A stretch of DNA of 64,000 nucleotides from CAYZWU01 sp964482235 (GTDB taxonomy: Bacteria; Planctomycetota; B15-G4; CAYZWU01), in assembly GCA_964482235.1 (NCBI GenBank), contig CAYZWU010000022.1, positions 14,844 through 78,843 on the forward strand, given 5' to 3'. The notes beneath the pieces were generated by a model. The model ran no database searches. It was not told the DNA's origin and saw nothing but the letters and a program-made list of their open reading frames with translations. The stretch's first letter is position 1. Each line of letters starts with the position of its first letter. Shown here piece after piece: positions 52,966 to 60,872 of the stretch. The position numbers and the translations under genes were made by a program.

Positions 52966-53601
52966 TTAAACCGGGATCTTCCTGCTGAGGACGTACTTGT
53001 TTTCTCTCCGGAACTCCGAGAGATAAAAAGTCATCTCCGAACATCCATTCGAATATTCAAACTCGTGAAGAACAAAACTCGAGAAGCTGGCCAGAGTCCC
53101 GGATTGGATTATTTTTCTGTACAGATAGGTGTGAAACTTCGGAGCGAACACGTACAGCTTTTCCAGGCTGGAGCTGAAGCAGATCTCCCCTGCCCTTGAC
53201 AGCAGGTAATGGACGTCCTGGATCGTCTTCTTCTGCTTGCTGATAACGAGCTTTGATATTTCACCGGAGGTCGGCAGCTCCTTTTCGATCCCGGGATTCG
53301 TGTCCTCTCGAACATACTCGAGACAGGGAATGGAATAGCCGTTCCAGATCGTGGGACAGTGTAATTCGAAACCTCCGATCACTTTCCCGGATCTCTTCAA
53401 CACGAAGACATCAAACTTCTGTCTCTCACGAAGATCGAGCCTGTCGTCCACTGAAAAATAGACATCGAATCGATCGAGGTACTCTCTCTGGACGATCCGG
53501 TAGTAGTCCCTCAATTCGGACGGATCGTCCGAACGATCGAGTGTCAGACCGGAGGATTCGAGATCCTGTCGTTGATGACCTGTTTCATTGTGGATCTTCA
53601 T
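52966..53601 (-). CDS. LuxI/FeeM-like N-acyltransferase (GNAT)
   Basis: This encodes 211 residues without signal peptide. The order YYRIVQREYLDRFD, DRLDLRERQKFDVFVLKRSG, KVIGGFELHCP, then LPTSGEISKLVIS matches autoinducer-synthase-type GNATs: a conserved N-terminal acid/aromatic region, the central hydrophobic strand and a (G)E-x-S(R/K) segment. FeeM-like N-acyl-amino-acid synthases and PEP-CTERM-linked acyltransferases share it. It likely transfers a fatty acyl group from ACP or CoA to an amine; the substrate is unknown. Composition is AT-richer than its neighbours. It is the first gene of a pair with the ThiF-like protein. Confidence 0.72.
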   Translation of the reverse strand: MKIHNETGHQRQDLESSGLTLDRSDDPSELRDYYRIVQREYLDRFDVYFSVDDRLDLRERQKFDVFVLKRSGKVIGGFELHCPTIWNGYSIPCLEYVREDTNPGIEKELPTSGEISKLVISKQKKTIQDVHYLLSRAGEICFSSSLEKLYVFAPKFHTYLYRKIIQSGTLASFSSFVLHEFEYSNGCSEMTFYLSEFRRENKYVLSRKIPV

Positions 53602-53880
53602 TACGCTGCATCCTTGGCCGGGACTGCATGGTCAGGGCGATGCGTGTCCACTGTCTACAGCGCAAGGGGGGAGAAGGGCACGACAGGAAAAATCGGGTTT
53701 TATTTCAGGGGCCGGTCTGTTGTCCCGGCTCGTACTTGACCGGGCCTGTTTGAAGTCCATCAAGCTCGTTGTTGCCACGGTACTTCCGCGAGAAACACAA
53801 ATTCCTCCTAATCACCCCCCCCCAGAAAGTTCTTGAAAATCAGGACTTGACATACCGATTTTCAAGAATATTCTACAGCC
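53602..53880. other. Divergent region between acyltransferase and ATPase genes
   Basis: Holds the ATPase promoter with its inverted repeat (53830-53874). No convincing promoter for the acyltransferase pair was found in 53602-53829. A run of nine or more C occurs near 53815-53823. No gene is seen. Confidence 0.45.
53830..53874 (+). promoter_or_regulatory. Consensus promoter framed by a perfect 12-bp inverted repeat
   Basis: TTGACA (53847-53852), a 16-base spacer and TATTCT (53869-53874) form a near-consensus promoter. The arms TTCTTGAAAATC (53830-53841) and its complement (53857-53868) frame the -35 with a 15-nt gap. The right arm fills the spacer up to the -10, so a dimeric repressor bound there should block RNA polymerase. 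The ATG of the ATPase gene begins 7 bases after the -10, where transcription should start, so the mRNA is probably leaderless. Confidence 0.8.
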
Positions 53881-55065
53881 ATGATAGAAAGACCGCGCTT
53901 TCTCGAAAGAATAAGGGATTCACTGGAAGCCAATCCGATCGTGGCTTTGCTCGGACCCCGCCAGTGCGGGAAAACCACACTGGCCAGGCTGCTGGCAGAC
54001 AACAAACAAGGCGACTACTTCGACCTCGAGAACCATGTCGATCTTTCGCGCCTCGAAGCGCCCATGCTCGCACTCGAGAAGACCGAAGGCTTGGTTGTCA
54101 TCGACGAAATCCAGAGGAAGCCCGAACTTTTCGAGACCCTCCGCGTTCTCGCCGATCGTTCCGATTCGCGAACCCGGTTCTTGTTGCTCGGCAGCGCTTC
54201 ACCCCATCTTGTCAAAGGGGTGTCCGAGTCATTGGCCGGAAGGGTCGGATTCGTGGACCTGACCGGCTTACATCTCGGGGAGGTCGAGGCGAATAAGGAG
54301 ATGGACACTCTGTGGGTACGAGGCGGATTTCCAAGATCCTATCTTGCCGGAAGCGATTCCCGCAGCATCGAGTGGCGCGACGATTTTATCCGTACGTTTC
54401 TCGAGCGAGATATTCCATTGCTCGGTATCACAACCGGTGCCGAAACACTCAGACGGTTCTGGACGATGGTGGCTCACTATCACGGTCAGGTCTGGAACGC
54501 TGCGGAATTCGCGCGTTCCCTCGGTTGCGCCGAAGCGACGGCGCGCCATTATCTGGACATCCTCTCCGGTTCCTACGTGGTCAGGGTGCTTCAACCGTGG
54601 TATGAAAACCTGAAGAAGCGTCAGGTGAAATCCCCGAGAATCTACATTCGTGACAGTGGAATCCTGCACGCGCTCCTGGGATTGCAGTCGAAGGAAGATC
54701 TCGTCAGGCATCCCAAGCTGGGTGCATCATGGGAAGGATTTGCCCTTGAGCAGGTCATCGCGGCGAGCGAGAGCCGGGATGCCTACTTCTGGTCTACGCA
54801 CAGCGGTGCGGAAATCGACATGCTGCTCTTCAGAAAAGGAAAACGGCTCGGATTCGAAGTTAAATATACTGACGCACCGAAGACGACAAAATCGATGAGA
54901 ATCGCGATCAAGGATCTGAAGATCGACGATTTCTATATCATCTATCCTGGACAGAAAAGCTACCTCATAGATAAGGCCATTACGGCTCTTTCGATCATGG
55001 ATCTCTTCTCCCAATTTGGACGCCGCCGTTCTGCAGACGACCCGGCGCCGCAAGATCCGGCTTGA
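53881..55065 (+). CDS. AAA ATPase with DUF4143 domain
   Basis: This encodes 394 residues. The AAA_14 ATPase domain shows Walker A GPRQCGKTTLARLL, Walker B LVVIDEIQRKPEL, and sensor-like FLLLGSASPHL. The DUF4143 domain follows: FWTMVAHYHGQVWNAAEFAR (winged helix), SPRIYIRDSGILHALLGL and GFALEQVIAA, then a nuclease-like core with AEIDMLLFRKGKRLGFEVKYTDAP (D-xn-ExK). Such proteins are common in accessory regions; some are linked to toxin-antitoxin or defence contexts, with no firm function. It is transcribed from the promoter directly upstream, probably as a leaderless mRNA. The ABC-F gene follows after 3 bases, so the two are probably one operon. Confidence 0.9.
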   Translation: MIERPRFLERIRDSLEANPIVALLGPRQCGKTTLARLLADNKQGDYFDLENHVDLSRLEAPMLALEKTEGLVVIDEIQRKPELFETLRVLADRSDSRTRFLLLGSASPHLVKGVSESLAGRVGFVDLTGLHLGEVEANKEMDTLWVRGGFPRSYLAGSDSRSIEWRDDFIRTFLERDIPLLGITTGAETLRRFWTMVAHYHGQVWNAAEFARSLGCAEATARHYLDILSGSYVVRVLQPWYENLKKRQVKSPRIYIRDSGILHALLGLQSKEDLVRHPKLGASWEGFALEQVIAASESRDAYFWSTHSGAEIDMLLFRKGKRLGFEVKYTDAPKTTKSMRIAIKDLKIDDFYIIYPGQKSYLIDKAITALSIMDLFSQFGRRRSADDPAPQDPA

Positions 55066-55068
55066 ACG

Positions 55069-56592
55069 ATGAAACCTGGGGCAGTCGATTTTCGAAGCGT
55101 GTCCTTTACCCACGACGGGGCGAGCGATCCCTTGCTGAAGGATCTCACCTGCAGCTTCCCCGCGGGATGGACGGGAATCGTCGGCGCAAACGGCGCCGGC
55201 AAGACGACACTGCTGAAGATCGCGACCGGCATGCTGAAACCTGTTTCGGGTTCGGTGCACATTCCGGGTACGGCGGCCTACTGCGAGCAGCGGACCGACG
55301 ACATCCCCCCCTCTTTAGCGAACCTGCTCGACTCGACGGACCGCGAAGCCTGCCGGATCAAGGGCAGCCTGGACATCGCGGCAAGCTGGCTGGGTCGCTG
55401 GGATCGACTCAGCCACGGGGAACGCAAACGCGCCCAGATCGGAGTGATCCTGTGGAACCAGCCCGAGGTGCTGGCCATCGATGAGCCCACCAACCACCTC
55501 GACGTCGAGGCCAGGGAACTGCTGGTGGAAGCCATGAAAACCTTCCGGGGCATCGGCCTCCTGGTCAGCCACGACCGTGAGCTCCTCGATGACCTGTGCC
55601 TTCAATGCCTCTTCATGGATCCGCCGGAATCCCGGATGCGTCCCGGCGGCTACACGAGGGGATCGCGGGAAGCCGCCAGAGAGGAGGAACACCTCCGCAA
55701 GAGGTCCGCTGCCGCCAGGACCGCCCTGAAGAAGCTCAGGCGCGAGACAGCCAAGCGCAAGCAGGCCGCCGCACAGGCGGACCGCCGCCGTTCGAAACGC
55801 GGACTCGCGCGCGGCGATCATGACGCCCGCGAAAAGATCGACAGGGTCCGCGCCTCGGGCAAGGACGGTGCGGCCGGGCGGCTCTTCAGCCAGCTCGATG
55901 GCCGTCTGCAGCAGGCCCGCGCAAAAAAGCAGAGCATCAAGACCAGGAAGGTCCACAGCCTGGGAATCTGGATGCCCGGCTCCCGCTCGAGGCGGGATCT
56001 TCTCTTTGAAGTTGAAGCCCGATCCTTCGCCCTCGGCAGCAACCGCCGGATGATGATTCCCGATCTATCGATGCGGCCCGACGACCGCATCGCCCTGACA
56101 GGACCCAATGGCGCCGGCAAGAGCACGCTGGTCCGGCACGTCGTCCAGTCCTCGAGCCTGCCCCAAGAGCGTGTCACCTACGTTCCCCAGGAGATCGACC
56201 GGCACTCCGGGAAGGACATCCTGGATCGAGCCCGCGGCCTTCCGCCGGACAAGCTCGGTGTGATGATGACGGCGGTGAGCCGCCTCGGTTCACGGCCGCA
56301 GCGCTTGCTGGATAGCGACGAACCCAGCCCCGGCGAGACACGCAAGCTTCTGCTGGCCATCGGCATCGCCCGCGAGCCGCACCTGATCATCATGGACGAG
56401 CCGACCAATCACATGGATCTGCCGTCCATCCACTGTCTCGAGGATGCCTTGAAGGAATGTCCCTGCGGCCTGCTGCTCGTCAGCCACGACCGGCTCTTTC
56501 TCGAAGGGCTCACCAGCAAGCGCTGGGATCTTTCGCCGGACCAGGCAGGCAAAACCGCCTCTTTCACCCTGAGGGAGCTGCGCTGGGAATGA
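55069..56592 (+). CDS. ABC-F family ATPase
   Basis: This encodes 507 residues with two ABC domains and no membrane segment. Domain 1 has GANGAGKTT, LSHGERKRAQIG and VLAIDEPTNHLD. Domain 2 has GPNGAGKST, a degenerate signature SPGETRKLLLA and LIIMDEPTNHMD. Between them is a basic helical linker (about 205-300, RSAAARTALKKLRRETAKRKQ). ABC-F proteins act on the ribosome in translation control or antibiotic protection; some degenerate members are of unknown role. The position after the DUF4143 ATPase suggests shared regulation. Its stop lies two bases before palindromic copy 4. Confidence 0.9.
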   Translation: MKPGAVDFRSVSFTHDGASDPLLKDLTCSFPAGWTGIVGANGAGKTTLLKIATGMLKPVSGSVHIPGTAAYCEQRTDDIPPSLANLLDSTDREACRIKGSLDIAASWLGRWDRLSHGERKRAQIGVILWNQPEVLAIDEPTNHLDVEARELLVEAMKTFRGIGLLVSHDRELLDDLCLQCLFMDPPESRMRPGGYTRGSREAAREEEHLRKRSAAARTALKKLRRETAKRKQAAAQADRRRSKRGLARGDHDAREKIDRVRASGKDGAAGRLFSQLDGRLQQARAKKQSIKTRKVHSLGIWMPGSRSRRDLLFEVEARSFALGSNRRMMIPDLSMRPDDRIALTGPNGAGKSTLVRHVVQSSSLPQERVTYVPQEIDRHSGKDILDRARGLPPDKLGVMMTAVSRLGSRPQRLLDSDEPSPGETRKLLLAIGIAREPHLIIMDEPTNHMDLPSIHCLEDALKECPCGLLLVSHDRLFLEGLTSKRWDLSPDQAGKTASFTLRELRWE

Positions 56593-56594
56593 CG

Positions 56595-56698
56595 GATACC
56601 GAGCCCGCGCAATCTCCGCCATGTTCGCTGGTCCGGCGCCATACCATTTCGTGACATCAATCCAGCGAACATGGCGGAGATTGCGCGGGCTCGGTATC
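56595..56698. repeat. Palindromic element, copy 4 (37-bp perfect arms)
   Basis: Arms 56595-56631 and 56662-56698 are perfect complements over 37 bases around a 30-nt loop. Relative to the other copies the stem has changed CATATTCG to CATGTTCG, with CGAACATG on the other arm, a compensatory change. It exactly fills the space between the converging stops of the ABC-F gene (56592) and the second WD40 kinase (56699). Confidence 0.95.
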
Positions 56699-59600
56699 TC
56701 AGCGCGATGCGAACCGCTCGAGCAGCAGCAGGAGAGCCGCGCGGCGTAGTTCCTCGCTCAGTGAAGCGTCGGCGCGAAGGCGGTCGGCCACGTCGAGCGG
56801 GTCGTCCAGCTCCTCGAGCAGGCGTGTCACCATCGGCTCGGCCTCGATCCGTCTCTCCCGAGCCTGCTCGAACTCGTGGCGCCGTTCAGCCAGGGGGATC
56901 GAGTCCCAGAGGCGAACCGTGCCGTCGCCGGAGCCGGAAGCGATCAGGGTGCCGTCAGGGCTGAAGCAGACGGAGTGCACGTAGGTGGTGTGGCCGCTCA
57001 GGACAAGGACCTCGTCATAGGTTTCCGCGTCCCACAGGAAAATCATCCCGTCGTTGCCCCCGGTGACGATGCGGGCTCCATCCGGGCTGTAGTCGATGGA
57101 GTAGACGCTACTCGTGTGCCCCTTCATGGTGGCCAGCTTCTCGCCCGAGGCGAGGTCCCAGACGTTCACCGTTCCATCCCGGAGACCGGAAGCCAGTTTT
57201 TTTCCATCAGGGCTGAAGGCCACGGACAGGACGCCGCAGTCGAAACTTCCGATTTTCTTGATGGTCTCCTTCGTTGCCAGATCCTTGATGAGGATCTCCT
57301 CGCAACCGCTCTCGAAATGGTGCTTGCCCTCTCGCATGGATCGCTTGAGTGTTCGGAACGTGCCCTCGGCAACGAGGGTGCCGTCAGGACTCGAGACCCG
57401 ACGCTCGCCGGCGTCGGGAGACTCTTTCGCGCCGCAGGCGGCAGCAGCCCAGTAGTCGAGATCCGGATCGAGCAGCTTTTGATCCATGGCTGTCCGAGGT
57501 ACGCCGACGGCCCGGCAGGCGGCGGGATCCCAGATGGACACCTGAATACCGTCGGAAACGAGCAGGCGCGATCCGTCGCGGCTGAAGCTGAGGCGTCGAT
57601 GAGGCGACCTGGTTCGAAATGCGGCGAGGGGCTCGCCGGTGAGCCCGTTCCAGAGGCGCGTCTCTTCCGTGAAGGCGCTGGACGCCAGGAGCGAGCCGTC
57701 GGGGCTGAAAGTGACATGGTAGACGTAGCTCTCGTGTCCCTCGAGCACGCGGCGGGCATCGAGGTTCGTCGAAAGAAGACGAATTGTCGAGCGATGTCCC
57801 ATGGCAATCATTCTGCCGTCCCGGGAAAAGACCAGATAGGAAGGACCCTTTCTATCAGGAAATCCCAGGAAGACGCGTTCCGGCTGGCCGGTATCGAGGT
57901 TCCAGAGACGGATCGTGTTGTCCGCTGACGCACTGACCAGACGCCGACCGTCAGGGGAAAAGGCAAGGACGCTCACCCCATCCGTGTGTCCATTCAAGAC
58001 ATGGAGAGGTTCGAAGGTTGAACCATCGACGATACGGATCGTCCGCTGCAAATCCCCCAGTGCGAGGCGCGTCCCGTCATGGCTGAAGGCTATGACATTG
58101 GGGCTCTCCGTGGTTCTTTTCAGAAGGAGCCGTTCTCCACTGGTCGTGTATTGATAGAGATTTCGACCAAGCGTGGCCACAGCGAACCGCTCTTCATCGG
58201 GATCGCAATCCATGGTGCGAACAATATGATCCAGGGTCTCACGCACCGCCATCCTGCCAGTGGCCGTTTCAAAGGCAAAGAAATCCATTTCGGAACAAAA
58301 GAAGAGAAACCTGCCCTTGGAGCTCAATCGCAATTTTATGCTCTGCGGACCTGGAACCGGTATCTCGGTCAGGCGCTTTCGCGTGGAACTGTCCCACACG
58401 ATCAGCTTTTTCTCCTCCTCTGACAGTGCTGCCAGCCGGGACCCATCGGGTGACAAGCAGAGCTGGGTCAGCTTCTCGGGAGCAGAGAATACCGCCCGAG
58501 CCCGCCCGCCCGGTATCTCCACCAGTTCGACGGTCCCTTCCCGTTCCTGCAGGGCAACAACACTCCCATCACCAGCGACCGCGATCCCGTGGAAGACTCC
58601 CGTGAAATCCGCCAGATTTGCCTGGAGCCGCGCATTCAGATGCCGCCACTCCCAGCCGCGGAATTCGACGGGGATCATCTCCAGGTGCTTCCGAGCGCGG
58701 TGCGGATCCTTGTCTCCCACGGCCTCGGCCGCCGTGATGCTGAACTGGTAGGAGGAGCGGCGCGCGTCGGCCTCGCCTCGCGTGGCTCGCACGGCGAGAA
58801 CGACGGAGATGACGATACCGGCGATGAGGATCAGGAAGGAGAGCACCAGCCCGCCCACGAGCCCCTTGTGGCGCCTGGCGAACTTGCGGAGCTGGTAGAG
58901 CGTGCTCGGCGGATGGGCGACGATCGGTTCGTGGGCCAGGTAGCGGCGGATGTCCTCCGCGAAAGCCGAGGCGGACTCGTACCGGCGCTCGCGGTCCTTC
59001 TCCAGCGCCTTGCAGGTGATGGTGTCGATGTCTCCCCGGTAGTCGGTGTGGATCGAGGCGAGCCGTGTGGGCTCCTCCTCGCGGATGATCCGCCCCGCCT
59101 CGGGGATCGACTTCTCCCTGAGGTCGAGGGGAGGGCGCCCGGCGAGGAGCTCGTAGAGAAGCACCCCCAGGGCGTAGATGTCGCTCCGCTCGTCGAGCAG
59201 GCTCGAGTCGCCGGCCACCTGCTCGGGGCTCATGTAGGTGAGTGTGCCGATGAGCTGGCCCACGTCGGTCTGCATCGTGGTGACCTGCACGTCCGAGTCG
59301 GTGGCGCGGGCCACGCCGAAATCGAGGATCTTCGGCTGACCCAGGTGAGCGAACTCGCTGGACGCCTCCGCTCTGGTGGTCCCCGTTGCCTTGACGACAA
59401 GAATGTTGTCCGGTTTGAGATCGCGGTGCAGGATCCCCTTCCGGTGGGCGTGGTGCACCGCATCGGCGATGCGCGCCACGAGCTCGAGCCGCGATCTCAC
59501 GTCGGGGTCGTGAAGCTCGGCGTACTTCTTGAGCCCCACGCCGTCGACGTACTCCATGACGAAGTAGGGAAGGGAGCCCGCGTCGGTGTCGATCTCGCTC

Positions 59601-60070
59601 GCCTCGAAGATCTGGGCAATGCCCGGATGCTTCAGCCGGCCCAGCACGTCGGCTTCGAAACGGAATCTCTTTATCAGGCGCGGGGAGAAGAGGCCGGGAC
59701 GGATCATCTTCAACGCCACGCGGCGGCGGGGATGGTCCTGCTCGGCCAGGAAGACGGTGCCCATACCGCCTTCACCGATCTTCTCGATGATGCGGTAGGG
59801 GCCGATCCGCTCGAGCGGGGGCATGGAGGAACCAGGAAATTCAGGGAGACCTCCGTCAATCCCATCGAGAAGCTCGCTGCCGATCTCGGATCTCTTTTCG
59901 AGGAGGATCTCGTCATCGAGATCGTCATGACCGAGGAGGATCTCCACCTCGCGGCGCAGCTCGGCATCCCCCTGGCAGGCTTGAACGAGGAAAGCCTCCC
60001 TGGCTTCCCCCTCGAGGTCAGCCGCTTCGTGGAAGATCTCGACGACCTTATGATATCGTTCCGCGTCCAT
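56699..60070 (-). CDS. Membrane-anchored Ser/Thr kinase with WD40 repeats, module 2
   Basis: The ATG at 60070 overlaps the sigma stop by one base (TGATG). The 1123-residue product parallels module 1: N-terminal helices (YHKVVEIFHEAADLEG), kinase domain with KIGEGGMGTVFLAEQ, LHRDLKPDNILV, ILDFGVARATD and GTLTYMSPEQ, a membrane helix (GLVGGLVLSFLILIAGIVISVVLAV), then C-terminal WD40-like repeats (VAFSPDGKKLASGLRDGTVN, VCFSPDGTLIASGSGDGTVR) and a helical tail ending LLLLERFASR. The WD40 propellers lie outside the cytoplasm if the single helix spans the membrane, so they may sense envelope or extracellular ligands. It ends exactly at palindromic copy 4. Confidence 0.93.
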   Translation of the reverse strand: MDAERYHKVVEIFHEAADLEGEAREAFLVQACQGDAELRREVEILLGHDDLDDEILLEKRSEIGSELLDGIDGGLPEFPGSSMPPLERIGPYRIIEKIGEGGMGTVFLAEQDHPRRRVALKMIRPGLFSPRLIKRFRFEADVLGRLKHPGIAQIFEASEIDTDAGSLPYFVMEYVDGVGLKKYAELHDPDVRSRLELVARIADAVHHAHRKGILHRDLKPDNILVVKATGTTRAEASSEFAHLGQPKILDFGVARATDSDVQVTTMQTDVGQLIGTLTYMSPEQVAGDSSLLDERSDIYALGVLLYELLAGRPPLDLREKSIPEAGRIIREEEPTRLASIHTDYRGDIDTITCKALEKDRERRYESASAFAEDIRRYLAHEPIVAHPPSTLYQLRKFARRHKGLVGGLVLSFLILIAGIVISVVLAVRATRGEADARRSSYQFSITAAEAVGDKDPHRARKHLEMIPVEFRGWEWRHLNARLQANLADFTGVFHGIAVAGDGSVVALQEREGTVELVEIPGGRARAVFSAPEKLTQLCLSPDGSRLAALSEEEKKLIVWDSSTRKRLTEIPVPGPQSIKLRLSSKGRFLFFCSEMDFFAFETATGRMAVRETLDHIVRTMDCDPDEERFAVATLGRNLYQYTTSGERLLLKRTTESPNVIAFSHDGTRLALGDLQRTIRIVDGSTFEPLHVLNGHTDGVSVLAFSPDGRRLVSASADNTIRLWNLDTGQPERVFLGFPDRKGPSYLVFSRDGRMIAMGHRSTIRLLSTNLDARRVLEGHESYVYHVTFSPDGSLLASSAFTEETRLWNGLTGEPLAAFRTRSPHRRLSFSRDGSRLLVSDGIQVSIWDPAACRAVGVPRTAMDQKLLDPDLDYWAAAACGAKESPDAGERRVSSPDGTLVAEGTFRTLKRSMREGKHHFESGCEEILIKDLATKETIKKIGSFDCGVLSVAFSPDGKKLASGLRDGTVNVWDLASGEKLATMKGHTSSVYSIDYSPDGARIVTGGNDGMIFLWDAETYDEVLVLSGHTTYVHSVCFSPDGTLIASGSGDGTVRLWDSIPLAERRHEFEQARERRIEAEPMVTRLLEELDDPLDVADRLRADASLSEELRRAALLLLLERFASR

Positions 60071-60648
60071 CAAAGGGCATCGCCTGAAAGTTCGGCCTTG
60101 AGGAACGCCTTGGCCGCGCGCCAGTCGCGCTGCACGGTGCGGGTGTTCACGCCGAGGACGTGGGCAACGTCCTTCTCGGAAAGCCCGGCCAGGAAGCGCA
60201 TCTCCACGATGCGGGCCTGCCGCTCGGAGAGGCTGTTCAGTTTGGCGAGGGCCTCGTCGAGAGCCACGAGATCGATCTCCGCCGCATCCTTGAGGGGGGT
60301 GATCAGCCCGAAGAGAGTAATCCGCTTCTGTCCCCCGCCGCGCTTGGCCGCCTTCTTCCGACGGGCGTGGTCCGCCAGGATCTCCCGCATTGCCTTGGCC
60401 GCAATCTCGAAGAAGTGGGCCCGGCTCTCCCAGCTGATGTGCGAGGCGCCCACGAGCTTGACGAAGGACTCGTGGACCAGGGCGGTGGGCTGAAGGGTGT
60501 GCTCGGGCCGCTGCGACCGGAAGTAGCTGCCGGCCAGGGCGCGCAGCTCGCTGTAGACCAGGGGCATCAGGTCATTGACGGCCGTCGTGTCCCCGCGCAC
60601 CGCCTTGTGGAGAATGAGGGTGATCTCTTCCGTAGACCTCGTTTCCAT
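60070..60648 (-). CDS. ECF-type sigma factor, TIGR02999-like, module 2
   Basis: I chose the ATG at 60648 (METRSTEEITLILHKAVRGD), giving 192 residues and alignment with module 1; the longer frame is unlikely. Region 2 (LMPLVYSELRALAGSYF, RAHFFEIAAKAMREILADHAR) and region 4 (RQARIVEMRFLAGLSEKDVA, NTRTVQRDWRAAKAFL) are complete, with KKAAKRGGG between. Sigma and kinase genes are coupled by one-base overlap. This is the paralogue of the pair at 47.8-52.0 kb. Confidence 0.92.
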   Translation of the reverse strand: METRSTEEITLILHKAVRGDTTAVNDLMPLVYSELRALAGSYFRSQRPEHTLQPTALVHESFVKLVGASHISWESRAHFFEIAAKAMREILADHARRKKAAKRGGGQKRITLFGLITPLKDAAEIDLVALDEALAKLNSLSERQARIVEMRFLAGLSEKDVAHVLGVNTRTVQRDWRAAKAFLKAELSGDAL

Positions 60649-60872
60649 CAGGTTCACATCCTTGTCGAAGCACTTCGAAGCGACAATGCTCGCGACTATA
60701 ACCCATTTGTCCCGACGAAAGAAATTCCATTCCGGGATGGCCTCCTCGCTGAAAAAACAAATTCTCCACTCTTTCTGTCGTGCGGCCGGCGGCTTTTGCG
60801 AAGTGTGGCTGAAAAGCAAGTTTTTTTGACCTGCTGATTCAGAGAACAGCTCGATTGAAAGGAGATTTGAAG
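60649..60872. other. Divergent intergenic region
   Basis: 224 bases lie between the sigma-2 gene (minus) and the exported propeller gene (plus). Plus-strand TTGACC occurs at about 60827 but lacks a matching -10. A good AAAGGAG lies 9 bases ahead of the ATG at 60873. No repeat was seen. Confidence 0.4.

Noticed and set aside
53881..56592. DUF4143 ATPase and ABC-F gene as a defence island
   Set aside because: The neighbours are signalling genes with no known restriction, CBASS, retron or toxin-antitoxin component. The claim would rest on the ATPase alone.
34459..56698. Palindromic repeats as a CRISPR array or tRNA genes
   Set aside because: Copies are dispersed, not regularly spaced, about 105-128 bases long, with no unique spacers and no tRNA fold. 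No cas genes are present.
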